DNA of 64,000 nucleotides from Cytophagales bacterium (lineage in GTDB: Bacteria > Bacteroidota > Bacteroidia > Cytophagales > Thermoflexibacteraceae): the NCBI GenBank assembly GCA_004294445.1, contig REAZ01000031.1, positions 53,598 to 117,597 on the forward strand, written 5' to 3'. The translations under genes were made by a program, and so were the position numbers. The notes under the pieces are model-generated. The model searched no databases and was not told the origin of the DNA. It was given only the letters and a program-made list of their open reading frames with translations. Positions 1 through 9,046 of the stretch are shown piece by piece (position 1 is the stretch's first letter; every line of letters starts with the position of its first letter).

Positions 1-2
1 AA

Positions 3-227
3 TACGGATATAATCGTTATTTAGATAGTTTGCACCTAAAAGCGAGTGAGATTTTTACACTGCAAACGGAAGCAGAATTTAAGGTTCGTGAAGATGAGCG
101 GAATAAAAACAATGTAGAAATTGTTAAAAAATCTATTTCAAGTGGTTTGGACAATGCAACTATTGAGGCTATAACAGGCTTTACATTTGATAAAATTGAA
201 GAGTTAAGAAACGAAATAAAAAAATAA
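3..227 (+). CDS. C-terminal end of an Rpn/PD-(D/E)XK-type transposase-nuclease family protein (partial)
   Basis: The frame is open from the first bases of the window, so the gene begins upstream and only about 74 C-terminal residues are visible. They form a charged, probably helical tail with 'EIVKKSISSGLDNATIEAI' followed by a GFTFDKIEEL segment. This is the usual ending of Bacteroidota Rpn-type proteins (recombination-promoting nucleases of the PD-(D/E)XK transposase family), where a charged linker leads to a 'SGLD..TI..ITG' mini-domain. The nuclease core is outside the window. A TTG at position 30 could serve as a start, but I read it as internal. The family call rests on the tail only. 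Confidence 0.5.
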   Translation, partial: YGYNRYLDSLHLKASEIFTLQTEAEFKVREDERNKNNVEIVKKSISSGLDNATIEAITGFTFDKIEELRNEIKK

Positions 228-249
228 ACTTTTGCCAAAATAACAAACA

Positions 250-945
250 ATGAATAAAGTAGTACATAATGCAGAAGAAGTAATTAGCGACTTAGTTGAT
301 GGCATGACGGTCATGTTCGGTGGTTTTGGCTTGTGCGGCATACCTGAAAACATGATTACTGCTATTTTGAAAAAAGGCACTAAAAATCTTACTTGCATTT
401 CCAATAATGCAGGAGTAGATGGTTTTGGACTTGGCTTACTGCTTGAAAATAAGCAAATTAAAAAAATGATTGCCTCTTATGTAGGTGAAAATGCAGAGTT
501 TGAACGCCAACTTTTGGCGGGAGAGTTAGAAGTAGAGCTATTACCACAAGGCACTTTGGCAGAGCGAATCAGGGCAGGTGGGGCAGGTATCCCCGCATTT
601 TTCACACCCGCAGGCGTGGGAACGGAAGTAGCAGAAGGAAAGGAAATCAGGGAGTTCGAGGGAAAAATGTACCTCATGGAAAAGTGGTTGCGTGCCGATT
701 TTTCCTTTGTGAAAGCATGGAAAGGTGATACGATGGGCAACCTTATTTACAAAGGTACAGCCCGCAATTTTAACCCGATGATGGCTACGGCAGGCAAAAT
801 TACGATTGCCGAAGTAGAGCATCTCGTTCCCGCAGGAGAGCTTGACCCCAATCTAATTCATACGCAGGGCGTTTATGTCAATTATATATTTGAAGGTAAA
901 AATTATGAGAAAAGGATAGAGCAAAGAACCATAAGCAAAAAATAA
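250..945 (+). CDS. scoA: 3-oxoacid CoA-transferase subunit A
   Basis: Alpha subunit of a succinyl-CoA:3-ketoacid or acetate/acetoacetate-type CoA-transferase, which moves CoA between short acyl acids in the cytoplasm. At 231 residues it has the normal subunit-A length. The N-terminal '[12 protein letters not shown]' is the family's CoA-transferase signature 1 region, and '[14 protein letters not shown]' and '[16 protein letters not shown]' are conserved blocks of this subunit. The catalytic glutamate lies in subunit B. Subunit B normally follows directly, but the next gene, 2 nt downstream, is a cytochrome P450. Either scoB is elsewhere or this copy has been recruited into the P450 operon. 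Confidence 0.93.
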   Translation: MNKVVHNAEEVISDLVDGMTVMFGGFGLCGIPENMITAILKKGTKNLTCISNNAGVDGFGLGLLLENKQIKKMIASYVGENAEFERQLLAGELEVELLPQGTLAERIRAGGAGIPAFFTPAGVGTEVAEGKEIREFEGKMYLMEKWLRADFSFVKAWKGDTMGNLIYKGTARNFNPMMATAGKITIAEVEHLVPAGELDPNLIHTQGVYVNYIFEGKNYEKRIEQRTISKK

Positions 946-947
946 CC

Positions 948-2291
948 ATGAAAGAAATCCCCAAAGTACCTGTAAAAAACTTTATAATAGGCAATATAGG
1001 CGTTTTTGCTCGCAATCCTCTTGCCTTTTTCGAAGATAATAGACATGAATTTGGCGATATTTATGAGGCACAACTCTCCCCGTTTATTACTACTTATGTT
1101 TTTTGCAAACCCGAATACATCAAGCACATATTGATAGACAATGCTAAAAACTATAAAAAAAGTTTTGCTTACGGTTTTCTTAGGCGCGCACTCGGCAACG
1201 GCTTAGTAACAAGTGAAGGCGATTTTTGGCTCAGGCAAAGACGCATCGCCCAGCCCGCTTTCCATCGGGATAGGTTAGCAAACTTGATGCAAACAATGAC
1301 GCTTTCCATCAATGAGATGCTTGGGAAATGGGAAACCTACAAGGCTCATCAGCAGTCCTTTGACATTACCCAAGAAATGATGCGGCTTACTTCCGATATT
1401 GCCGCCAAATCACTCTTTAGCTCGGATATTTCAGACATCAAAGACAAGGTAATTGACTGCATCAACAACTTAAATTTTAGCATTTCCAATATGCTAAAAT
1501 CTCCTTTTGGTCGGTTTGTTACGTGGCTACCTACCAAAAATAATAGACTTTTTGAAGCCAATCAGAAGGAATTTAACGAAATTATCTACAGCATTATTAA
1601 TAATCGCCGCAAGACTACAACTACCTATCACGACTTGTTGCAGATGCTTTTAGAGGCAAAAGATGAGGAAACAGGCGAAGGAATGAACGACTTACAGCTT
1701 AGAGATGAGGTAGTTACTATTTTTGCAGCAGGCTCCGAAACTTCTTCCAACGCACTTGCTTGGGCTATTTATTTGCTACTTCTCAACCCAATTAAAAAAG
1801 AAAAATTACAAGCAGAAATTAAGCAAGTAGTAGGCAAGGAAACGCCCCAATTAGCTCATCTTTCGGCACTTCCCTACGCCAATCAGGTGATTCAGGAAAC
1901 ACTACGACTCTATCCGCCTGCGTGGATAGTGGGCAGAGCCGCTCAAAAAGATGATGAAGTAGATGGCTACCAAATTCGCAAGGGAACGCAGGTAGTGATG
2001 CCTACTTGGGTAGTGCATCGGCATCCCGATTTGTGGGAAAATCCACACGCATTTCAGCCCGAACGCTTCGAAAATGAGCAAGCAAAAGCCCGACAAAAAT
2101 TCGCACACTTCCCTTTTGGCGGAGGTCCGAGATTTTGCATAGGTAATAATTTTGCTATGATGGAGATGGTTCTCGCGCTTGTGATGATAGTTCAACGATT
2201 TGATTTTAAATTACTTAATGAGCAAGAAGTTTTGCCAGAACCAATGATTACCCTACGACCAAGCAAACCAATAAACATAAAAATTACTTAA
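948..2291 (+). CDS. Cytochrome P450
   Basis: Heme-thiolate monooxygenase that inserts oxygen into a hydrophobic substrate using electrons from a separate reductase. All diagnostic motifs are present: I-helix 'AAGSETSSN' around residue 262, ExxR as 'ETLRLYPP' starting at Glu317, and heme-binding 'FGGGPRFCIGN' with the ligand Cys397. No membrane anchor or fused reductase is visible, so it is probably a soluble class needing ferredoxin or flavodoxin. It starts 2 nt after the CoA-transferase and is followed 21 nt later by a DUF2855 gene, so it is probably co-transcribed with both. The pairing with a CoA-transferase, and an acyl-CoA dehydrogenase further on, suggests a fatty-acid or polyketide-like substrate (inference). 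Confidence 0.96.
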   Translation: MKEIPKVPVKNFIIGNIGVFARNPLAFFEDNRHEFGDIYEAQLSPFITTYVFCKPEYIKHILIDNAKNYKKSFAYGFLRRALGNGLVTSEGDFWLRQRRIAQPAFHRDRLANLMQTMTLSINEMLGKWETYKAHQQSFDITQEMMRLTSDIAAKSLFSSDISDIKDKVIDCINNLNFSISNMLKSPFGRFVTWLPTKNNRLFEANQKEFNEIIYSIINNRRKTTTTYHDLLQMLLEAKDEETGEGMNDLQLRDEVVTIFAAGSETSSNALAWAIYLLLLNPIKKEKLQAEIKQVVGKETPQLAHLSALPYANQVIQETLRLYPPAWIVGRAAQKDDEVDGYQIRKGTQVVMPTWVVHRHPDLWENPHAFQPERFENEQAKARQKFAHFPFGGGPRFCIGNNFAMMEMVLALVMIVQRFDFKLLNEQEVLPEPMITLRPSKPINIKIT

Positions 2292-2312
2292 GTATAAAAA
2301 ACATAAAAAATT

Positions 2313-3407
2313 ATGCAAACTACATTTATGGTTTCTCGTCAAGATTATAAGCAGTGCAGATTTGTAGAAACTCCTCTCCCAAACACTGAATCATTAGCAG
2401 AAGGGGAAGTTTTGCTCAAAATTGATAAGTTTTCTTTCACCTCCAATAATGTTACTTATGCCATGATAGGGGACAAATTTGGCTATTGGAAGTTTTTTCC
2501 TACCCAAGAAGGATGGGGTGTAATTCCTGTTTGGGGCTTTGCAGAAGTAGCTATTTCCAAAAACCCAAATGTGCAGGTAGGAGAGCGGTTTTATGGCTAT
2601 TACCCGATGGCTTCGCACCTTGTAGTGAAAGCGGGGAAAGTTACACCGATTGGCTTTCTTGATGTGAATCCGCACCGCTTAGAGCTGCCTGTAATTTATA
2701 ATTATTATACTAATACGAAAATAGACACAATGTACTCGCCTAATAATGAGGATATTATTAGTATTTTCAGACCTTTATTTGTTACTTCTTTTTTATTAGA
2801 CGATTTTTTTGCAGACAATCATTTCTTCGAATCACAAAATATTATCTTAACGGGCGCATCAAGCAAGACTGCTTTGGCATTGGCGTTCTTGCTGCATTAT
2901 CGGCAGCAGATAGGAGAAAACGCTCCGAATATTATAGGTTTGACCTCTGGCGGCAACCTCGATTTTGTACAACAGTTAGATACCTATAATCAAGCACTTA
3001 CATACAATCAGGTGCAAGATTTATCCCTCACAGAAACGTATTCTATAGTAGATTTTGCGGGAAACCAAGTACTCCAGCATAGCCTCCAGACACATTTGGG
3101 GGAAAATTTGAAATACAACTGCTCGGTAGGAATGACGCATTGGGACAAAAACTATATGCCCGAACACAAAACGCCTAACAAGCCAATCTTGTTTTTTGCC
3201 CCTACACACGCCCAAAAAAGAAACCAAGAATGGGGTGCAGCAGGTTTTCAAACGAAAGTAGGGCAGGCATGGCAGCAGTTCAGCCAAAATGTAACATCTT
3301 GGCTTGAAGTACATCAGGCAGAAACAAAAGAAGAAATGCAAGCGGCTTATTTAGAAATATTAGCAGGGAAAATCAATCCGAAAACGGGGCAGATGATGGC
3401 ATTATGA
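2313..3407 (+). CDS. DUF2855 family protein (MDR-like fold)
   Basis: This 364-residue protein matches my memory of the DUF2855 family: an early 'FSFTSNNVTYAMIGD' block, then 'GWGVIPVWGFAEV' and 'GERFYGYYPMASHLVV'. These blocks resemble the N-terminal part of medium-chain dehydrogenase/reductases. A Rossmann-like turn, 'ILTGASSKTALALAFLL', follows near residue 180. Family members are often found next to lipid or polyketide genes, but no activity is established. Here it follows the P450 by 21 nt and overlaps the next gene by 4 nt (ATGA), which supports one transcript. A role as a reductase acting on the P450 product is possible but unproven. Confidence 0.8.
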   Translation: MQTTFMVSRQDYKQCRFVETPLPNTESLAEGEVLLKIDKFSFTSNNVTYAMIGDKFGYWKFFPTQEGWGVIPVWGFAEVAISKNPNVQVGERFYGYYPMASHLVVKAGKVTPIGFLDVNPHRLELPVIYNYYTNTKIDTMYSPNNEDIISIFRPLFVTSFLLDDFFADNHFFESQNIILTGASSKTALALAFLLHYRQQIGENAPNIIGLTSGGNLDFVQQLDTYNQALTYNQVQDLSLTETYSIVDFAGNQVLQHSLQTHLGENLKYNCSVGMTHWDKNYMPEHKTPNKPILFFAPTHAQKRNQEWGAAGFQTKVGQAWQQFSQNVTSWLEVHQAETKEEMQAAYLEILAGKINPKTGQMMAL

Positions 3408-4141
3408 AATTATTACACATAGCCTTCTTTTATTTAGGAGGTATATTTCTGCTTGCTTATTTGTCTTTTTTCTTGCTTTTTCCTAATCTTTTTTACTGTC
3501 AAACTGTTTATTTTCAGGAAGTTGATGAGATTTTGCCAAATGTCTATGTAAGTAAAAAAATGAAAGAAAGCGACAGAAAGATTTTTCTGACAAACTATGA
3601 TAGTGCTTGCAAAAGAATTGTTAATTTCTTTGGAAGTAAAGAGGCTAATTCAAGGATGATAGTAGGCAGTGATGGAGAAGTCATGCAAAAGTTTGGTAAT
3701 CAGCAACATGGCAAAGCAGGAATGACGCATTTTACGCCTGTAGGAACTTACATCGTGATAGACAAAGAAGGGCTAAATATTGATGTAATTAGCCATGAAC
3801 TTGCTCATGCAGAGTTATTTGCAAGAATTGGCTGGAAAAATCGTACTTTTCTCATTCCTACATGGTTTGACGAGGGGATAGCGATGCTGTTAGACAACCG
3901 ATTTATAGAGATGGAAGAGGAATGGCAATTCATCACACTAAATGGTAAAAATACACCAAATTTGGGAGAAATAAGCACGCCCGAAGCATTTTTTGGCAAT
4001 CAGCAGCACATATTTACAAACTACCTGACCGCCAAAAGTGAAGTGCAAAAGTGGTATGCAAGGAATGGGAAAGAAGGTTTAAAAAAAATGATAGATTGCA
4101 TAGACACTCAAGGAAATTTCAAAGCGTGTTATGAGAAGTAA
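3404..4141 (+). CDS. Membrane-anchored gluzincin-type zinc metalloprotease (HExxH), uncharacterised
   Basis: A 245-residue protein with one hydrophobic N-terminal segment (residues about 4-25) that should anchor it in the inner membrane with the rest outside. The zinc site is 'HELAH' (HExxH), and 'WFDEGIAML' about 25 residues later carries the glutamate expected as third zinc ligand in gluzincins. The fold is therefore a small peptidase_MA-like domain with little else. It overlaps the DUF2855 gene by 4 nt, so it is the last gene of the run that starts with the CoA-transferase. I do not recognise a named family or substrate. Confidence 0.72.
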   Translation: MKLLHIAFFYLGGIFLLAYLSFFLLFPNLFYCQTVYFQEVDEILPNVYVSKKMKESDRKIFLTNYDSACKRIVNFFGSKEANSRMIVGSDGEVMQKFGNQQHGKAGMTHFTPVGTYIVIDKEGLNIDVISHELAHAELFARIGWKNRTFLIPTWFDEGIAMLLDNRFIEMEEEWQFITLNGKNTPNLGEISTPEAFFGNQQHIFTNYLTAKSEVQKWYARNGKEGLKKMIDCIDTQGNFKACYEK

Positions 4142-4230
4142 ATAGTGGGGTTATATTTTGTAAAAACCCAAAATGGACAATATAACAAAACAGTATCGTA
4201 AATTTTTTTTAATATCAAATAGTATAAAAT

Positions 4231-5439
4231 ATGACAGACTTATTTAGTACCGACAAGTTAAAATCTTTATTGCCTCGTATTCAGGCATTTATACGCGAAG
4301 AAGTAGTGCCTGTAGAAAAGATTCTCCATGCCAAATCTTTTATCCAAATGGAGAAAGACGAACTGCACCAACTTCGCCAAAAAGCTAAAAAAGAGGGAAT
4401 TTGGGCACCTCATCTTTCCGAACAGGAAGGAGGCGTAGGGTTATCACTCTCCGAATTTGGGCAAGTGAGCGAGGTATTAGGCTATTCTCCGCTTGGGCAT
4501 TTTGTGCTTAACTGCCAAGCCCCCGACATTGGCAACATGGAACTGCTGCACAAGTACGCATCCAAGGAACTGAAAGACAAATACTTACATCCTTTGCAAC
4601 AAGGAGAAATTCGCTCTTGTTTCTCTATGACCGAGCCAGAGTTTGCAGGCTCAAACCCAACTCGAATGGCTACTACGGCTATAAAAGATGGGAACGAATA
4701 TGTAATCAATGGGCATAAGTGGTTCACTTCCAGTGCAGACGGTGCTTCTTTCGCTGTAGTAATGGCTGTTACAGACCCCGAAGGCACTCATGCCCACAGC
4801 AAGGCAAGCATGATAATAGTGCCTACAGATAATACAGGCTTCAAATTTGTCAGAAATATCTCCATCATGGGCGAAGAAGGTTCAGGGCATAGCAGTCATG
4901 CAGAAGTACGATACGAGAATTGCAGAGTACCGCTTGCCAACTTAGTAGGAGAGGAAGGAAGTGGTTTTAAGTTAGCCCAAGAAAGACTCGGACCTGGTCG
5001 TATTCATCACTGTATGAGGTGGATAGGCATTTGTGAGCGTGCTTTTGAAATGATGTGTAGCTATGCCGCAAAACGAGAACTTGCTGAAAATGTGCCTATT
5101 GCCAGCAAGCAAATAGCCCAGCAATGGATAGCCCAAAGCAGGGCAGAAATTAATGCTGCCCGCTACATGGTGCTGCACACCGCCTACGGAATAGATAAAA
5201 ATGGAGCAGCAGCCATGAGAGTAGAAATTTCAACCATTAAATTTTTTGTAGCTAATGTACTCAAAGAAGTATTGGACAGAGCTATCCAAGTGCATGGCGG
5301 ATTGGGGATTACGGACGATACCATTCTTTCAAGCTGGTACAGGCACGAGAGAGCAGCACGTATCTATGACGGACCAGACGAAGTTCATCAGTACGTAGTA
5401 GCGAGGGAAGAGCTTAGAAAATATGGCGTGAAATTATAA
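4231..5439 (+). CDS. Acyl-CoA dehydrogenase (ACAD10/11-like)
   Basis: FAD enzyme that introduces an alpha-beta double bond into an acyl-CoA. Length (402 residues) is standard. Seen: 'CFSMTEPEFAGSNPTR', the FAD/substrate loop of the middle domain; 'YVINGHKWFTSSADGA'; 'QVHGGLGITDDT'; and the C-terminal 'RIYDGPDEVH', which is typical of the ACAD10/11-like branch rather than short-chain butyryl-CoA dehydrogenases. The gene lies 89 nt downstream of the protease and is followed by a strong hairpin terminator. It could be a separate unit or the end of the CoA-transferase/P450 operon. Chain-length specificity cannot be read from the sequence. Confidence 0.93.
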   Translation: MTDLFSTDKLKSLLPRIQAFIREEVVPVEKILHAKSFIQMEKDELHQLRQKAKKEGIWAPHLSEQEGGVGLSLSEFGQVSEVLGYSPLGHFVLNCQAPDIGNMELLHKYASKELKDKYLHPLQQGEIRSCFSMTEPEFAGSNPTRMATTAIKDGNEYVINGHKWFTSSADGASFAVVMAVTDPEGTHAHSKASMIIVPTDNTGFKFVRNISIMGEEGSGHSSHAEVRYENCRVPLANLVGEEGSGFKLAQERLGPGRIHHCMRWIGICERAFEMMCSYAAKRELAENVPIASKQIAQQWIAQSRAEINAARYMVLHTAYGIDKNGAAAMRVEISTIKFFVANVLKEVLDRAIQVHGGLGITDDTILSSWYRHERAARIYDGPDEVHQYVVAREELRKYGVKL

Positions 5440-5466
5440 AAAATTATATTGTTCTTATTTTTTTAC

Positions 5467-5518
5467 AAAAAAGGCAGTAAAAAAGAAATTTCTTTTTTAT
5501 CTTGCAACTGCCTTTTTT
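5467..5518 (+). terminator. Rho-independent terminator after acyl-CoA dehydrogenase
   Basis: The sequences AAAAAAGGCAGT and ACTGCCTTTTTT form a 12-bp stem ending in a T run, with a second inner complementarity (AAAAAAGAAA with TTTCTTTTTT). It closes the acyl-CoA dehydrogenase transcript. Confidence 0.85.
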
Positions 5519-5560
5519 GTATGATGAAAAAAATTATAGCAGATACCATAAATTAGCGTT

Positions 5561-6682
5561 TTGGATAACCTTTATTCTATATTAGGCTTGCCCAATTTTG
5601 CCTCTGACGAGGAAGTAAAGCGTGCATTTAAGAAATTAGCATTTCTCTATCACCCTGACCTCAATCCCGATAACCAAGAAGCAGAAGAAAAATTCAAACT
5701 TATCAATGAAGCATATCATATACTCGCCAGCCCTGAAAAAAAACGAAAATATGATGAAATTTTGCTTTACGGAGGTTATAATTTTGCTTTTACATTCAAT
5801 CAAAGCACTGAAAGCCAGCAAGTAGATAATCAGAATAGCCAACAGGCTTACCGCTATGCTCGTAAGCAGCAACAGGAAACATCTTATCAAAGATGGAAAC
5901 TGACACGAAACAAAGACGAAAGGCAAGCACTGATTTTTGTGGCAGTTACAATTGGCTATTTTTTTGTAATTATCAATACTATTTTGGGCTTTTATGCTCG
6001 TCATCAGTATATCAATGCCTTAAATGCCTACAAACAAGGTCATTATGAAGATGCCTTACACCTGCTTCGGGCAGCAAGCGGGGCGGATGCAAGATTTGAA
6101 AAGGCATATTTTTTGAAAGCAAAAATATACATGGAACATTTTGATTACAACGGTGAAGCCGTTGCTAATTTTACCTTGGCAATGGAGCATATCTATCAAA
6201 TTCCTACTTTATATTATTTCAAAAGAGGTTTGGCGTATGCACACTTGCGAGAGGAAGCAGCCTCTGAAGCAGATTTTAAAGTAGTTTTGGCGAGAGACCC
6301 CAACTATGAAAAAGAAATTACAAAAATATTAGCAGAGGCATACTTCACCCGTTTTCATAATTATGAAAAGGCGATTCCTGCCTACCAAAAATACTTGAAA
6401 TACGAGCCAAACTACGCTTCTGCCCACCAAAACTTAGGCGTAATGTATAAGGCAAGAGAGCAATACCAACAAGCTATTGAAAGTTTTTCCCATTATCTGA
6501 GGCTCAAGCCCAACAATGCCGAGATTTTCTATGAAAGGGCTACATGCTTTTTGTATATTCAGCAAATAGACAAATGTTGTGTAGATTGGCAAAAAGTAAA
6601 AGCAATGAATCCTAATTTTAAGGATGCAAGTTTAGACTTTTTTTGCAACCAAGATAGTAAGATTGAAAAACAAGTAAACTAA
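5561..6682 (+). CDS. J-domain protein with one membrane segment and C-terminal TPR repeats
   Basis: Hsp40-like co-chaperone, 373 residues. Residues 1-65 are a J-domain with the HPD tripeptide ('YHPDLNPDN'), which stimulates DnaK ATPase. A Gln/Ser-rich linker follows, then one hydrophobic segment near residues 127-147 ('[16 protein letters not shown]'), then at least four TPR units ('[10 protein letters not shown]', '[19 protein letters not shown]', '[17 protein letters not shown]'). There is no G/F or zinc-finger region, so it is a class III J-protein. It probably recruits DnaK to a membrane site through its TPRs. The only sensible start is TTG at 5561, because an in-frame TAA lies 12 nt upstream. 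Confidence 0.85.
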   Translation: MDNLYSILGLPNFASDEEVKRAFKKLAFLYHPDLNPDNQEAEEKFKLINEAYHILASPEKKRKYDEILLYGGYNFAFTFNQSTESQQVDNQNSQQAYRYARKQQQETSYQRWKLTRNKDERQALIFVAVTIGYFFVIINTILGFYARHQYINALNAYKQGHYEDALHLLRAASGADARFEKAYFLKAKIYMEHFDYNGEAVANFTLAMEHIYQIPTLYYFKRGLAYAHLREEAASEADFKVVLARDPNYEKEITKILAEAYFTRFHNYEKAIPAYQKYLKYEPNYASAHQNLGVMYKAREQYQQAIESFSHYLRLKPNNAEIFYERATCFLYIQQIDKCCVDWQKVKAMNPNFKDASLDFFCNQDSKIEKQVN

Positions 6683-6701
6683 ATAAATTAATTTCTGCAT
6701 A

Positions 6702-7472
6702 ATGGAATACGTTAATTATTCGCTTTTAGAGAGCAAAAAAGAGCAGCTACATAAAGAGTGGCATAGTGCAAAGCCTTTTCACTATCTTGTTTTCGAAGAT
6801 TTTTTCACACCCGAAGCAGCAGCCCTTATTTTAAAAAACTATCCAACGATTGAAACAGGTGAGTGGGACAATACTACTTACATCAATCAGCGAAATAAAT
6901 TTTCTATGACCAAATTCTCCAACCCCGTCATTCAGCAGGCATTTGGAGAACTAAATGCTGACAAATTACTCAAAATCGTGGAGTACATCACAGGGATTAG
7001 CGATTTGGTGGCTGACGATAAATTTTTTGGCGGTGGCTTGCATCAGTCCATAAAAGGTGCTTTTTTAGATGTTCATGTGGACTTTAACTATCACCCCGAA
7101 ACCAAATATCACCGTCGCATGAATATTTTAGTCTATATGAATCCTGAATGGAAGCAAGATTACAATGGCTATTTAGAACTTTGGGACATGGAAACAAAAC
7201 AGCAATTAGCCTATGTAGCCCCGCTTTTTAATCGCTGTGTTATTTTTGAAACCAATGAAATATCCTTTCATGGACACCCAAAACCACTTAACACGCCCGA
7301 AGGCATCAGTAGGAAATCTTTGGCGGCGTACTATTATACGAAAGAACGCCCAAACACCGAAATAGCCCAAGACCATAACACAATTTATGTAAATACAGAA
7401 GGAACTGACGGCTTGTTTAAAAACTTAAAATCAGGTGTAAAGGCTTTGGTGGAAAGAGTTACTAAAAAGTAA
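6702..7472 (+). CDS. 2-oxoglutarate/Fe(II)-dependent oxygenase (prolyl-4-hydroxylase-like)
   Basis: Cytoplasmic 256-residue oxygenase with the double-stranded beta-helix iron site: 'FLDVHVDFNYH' gives His125 and Asp127 (HxD), and 'ISFHGHP' around residue 190 gives the distal histidine. An arginine for 2-oxoglutarate ('SRKSLAAYYY') follows about ten residues later. The overall layout matches the 2OG-Fe(II) oxygenase superfamily proteins seen in sugar-nucleotide or secondary-metabolite clusters, where they hydroxylate small molecules or proteins. It lies 19 nt downstream of the J-domain gene, so the two may share a transcript. The substrate is unknown. Confidence 0.88.
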   Translation: MEYVNYSLLESKKEQLHKEWHSAKPFHYLVFEDFFTPEAAALILKNYPTIETGEWDNTTYINQRNKFSMTKFSNPVIQQAFGELNADKLLKIVEYITGISDLVADDKFFGGGLHQSIKGAFLDVHVDFNYHPETKYHRRMNILVYMNPEWKQDYNGYLELWDMETKQQLAYVAPLFNRCVIFETNEISFHGHPKPLNTPEGISRKSLAAYYYTKERPNTEIAQDHNTIYVNTEGTDGLFKNLKSGVKALVERVTKK

Positions 7473-7544
7473 ATTTTTTTGGCTCGCTAAGTTTTCTTAA
7501 CATATTATAGGAAACTTTCAAGCGTAAAAATAGGTTGTAGAACT

Positions 7545-7952
7545 ATGATGAAAAAGTTAATTTCTGTATTTCTCCTCTTTGTCTATGCTTTCCTCTCTGT
7601 AGGGGTGAGTGTGGGACAGCATTTTTGCGGGGAATATTTAGCAGAAACACACTTCGTTTCCTCAGAAAAAAAGACCTGCAAATGCTCCTTAATTAATGCC
7701 AAAAAAGGGAAAAAAAGCAACTGTTGCCATGATGAGGTCAAGGTGATAAAGTTAGAAATGAGCCAAAATATCACCAAAATTGCTTCTTTTGACTTCTTAA
7801 AAATTTCCAATAGTGATATTATTTTGCCTTTTCTTGCCTTCGATTTTTTTAAAAATATAGATTCTTTTTCTTCGCTTATCAAACAAATAAGCCTCTTTTC
7901 GCCGCCGCCAGAATCGTATTTATACTTGTTTTTTTGTGTTTTTAGAATTTAG
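7545..7952 (+). CDS. Small secreted Cys-rich protein, HYC_CC_PP family
   Basis: A 135-residue protein with a signal peptide ('LISVFLLFVYAFLSVGVSVG'). The mature part shows the three spaced signatures for which the Bacteroidota HYC_CC_PP family is named: 'GQHFCG' (H-x-C), 'SNCCHDE' (CC) and 'SPPPES' near the C terminus. 'CKC' adds two more cysteines. These proteins usually sit beside heavy-metal transport or HMA genes, and the cysteine/histidine set suggests periplasmic metal binding. That fits the next two genes, a secreted HMA protein and an HMA-AraC regulator. Function is otherwise unknown. Confidence 0.72.
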   Translation: MMKKLISVFLLFVYAFLSVGVSVGQHFCGEYLAETHFVSSEKKTCKCSLINAKKGKKSNCCHDEVKVIKLEMSQNITKIASFDFLKISNSDIILPFLAFDFFKNIDSFSSLIKQISLFSPPPESYLYLFFCVFRI

Positions 7953-8039
7953 TATTTAATGTTTTAAAGAACTTATTGTGCGTAATTTTACGCCTATCTT
8001 TTTTTCGTATAATACTCAGTTTAAAAAATTCTAAAAAAC

Positions 8040-8402
8040 ATGAAATCAGTACTTAAAATCACTTTATTTTTCTCTATCCTATTGGTGTTTTCATCGATGA
8101 AGTCCATCAAATTCCCAGACGAAATTTCTGCCACTATCAAAGTAAGCGGCGTTTGTGGTATGTGCAAAAAACGCATAGAAGAAGCCGTTTATGTTACAGG
8201 CATCAAGTCGGCAACTTGGGACAGCAAAACTCAGTTGCTCACTGTTTCCTATAAGCCAAAGAAAATCAGTGAGATAAAAATACATGAGTTAGTGGCAGGC
8301 GTAGGGCATGACACAGAGAAAGTGAAAGCAAAAGACGAAACGTACAAAAACCTTCCTGACTGCTGTCTATACAGAGATGGAGCGTCTATGCACAAAGATT
8401 AA
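8040..8402 (+). CDS. Secreted heavy-metal-associated (HMA) domain protein
   Basis: A 120-residue protein with an N-terminal export signal ('VLKITLFFSILLVFSS') followed by a single HMA fold. The metal-binding loop is 'GVCGMCKKRIEEAV' (CxxC after a beta strand), and the second half ('VSYKPKKISEIKIHELVAGVGHDTE') is the usual beta-alpha-beta ending. It probably carries Cu(I) or another soft metal in the periplasm, passing it to a transporter outside the window. The next gene starts 13 nt after its stop, so both are likely one transcript. Confidence 0.88.
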   Translation: MKSVLKITLFFSILLVFSSMKSIKFPDEISATIKVSGVCGMCKKRIEEAVYVTGIKSATWDSKTQLLTVSYKPKKISEIKIHELVAGVGHDTEKVKAKDETYKNLPDCCLYRDGASMHKD

Positions 8403-8415
8403 CCTTCCAATCAGT

Positions 8416-8994
8416 ATGGAAACTACACGATTTGCCATTAAAAATATGGTATGTAGCCGTTGCGTAAAAGTCGTAACGAGTGAGTTACAGAAACTTGGCT
8501 TGAGCGTAGTCAGTGTAAACTTAGGCAATGCAGAAATTGAGGGCAATCTTAGCAATTATCTTGCTGATAGCGTGCGTATTGTATTGAAAGAAAACGGTTT
8601 TGAACTCATAGAGAATAGGAAAAGTAAAATAGTGGAGGATATAAAAACCTTACTTATCAAACTTATCCATACCAGTCAAGATGATTCTTCTATGCGTACT
8701 AACTATTCAAGCTATATTGCCGAAAAAATGGGCATGGATTATACCTATCTGACTACACTTTTTTCAGAAGAGGAAGGTATTACTATCGAAAAGTATATTA
8801 TCCTGCAAAAAATAGAAAGGGTGAAGGAATTACTCTCTTACAAAGAACTTACACTTTCGGAAATTGCTTATCAGATGGATTATAGTAGTGTGCAGCATCT
8901 TTCAAATCAATTTAGGAAAGTAACAGGTATTACACCTACTAAGTACAAGGAACAAACCGAAAAGTATCGCAAGACACTTGACAGAGTAGGTTAA
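8416..8994 (+). CDS. AraC-family regulator with N-terminal HMA-like CxxC domain
   Basis: Transcription factor of 192 residues from ATG 8416. Residues 1-70 resemble a heavy-metal-associated domain: 'AIKNMVCSRCVKVVTSEL' with a CSRC loop, then beta-alpha-beta ending in 'VLKENGFEL'. The C-terminal 100 residues are a double helix-turn-helix of AraC type ('LTLSEIAYQMDYSSVQHLSNQF.KVTGITPTKYK'). The plain reading is a metal-sensing regulator of the neighbouring HYC_CC_PP and HMA genes. I chose ATG 8416 over ATG 8377 because the latter lies inside the upstream gene and adds residues absent from the HMA fold. A strong terminator follows. Confidence 0.85.
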   Translation: METTRFAIKNMVCSRCVKVVTSELQKLGLSVVSVNLGNAEIEGNLSNYLADSVRIVLKENGFELIENRKSKIVEDIKTLLIKLIHTSQDDSSMRTNYSSYIAEKMGMDYTYLTTLFSEEEGITIEKYIILQKIERVKELLSYKELTLSEIAYQMDYSSVQHLSNQFRKVTGITPTKYKEQTEKYRKTLDRVG

Positions 8995-9044
8995 AAAAAA
9001 AGACCTATTATGAGATTTAAAGTCTTATAATAGGTCTTTTTTTT
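8995..9044. terminator. Bidirectional terminator between AraC regulator and acetyltransferase
   Basis: AGACCTATTAT (9001-9011) pairs with ATAATAGGTCT (9027-9037), flanked by an A run on the left and a T run on the right. It can stop transcription from both converging genes. Confidence 0.9.
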
Positions 9045-9046
9045 GA

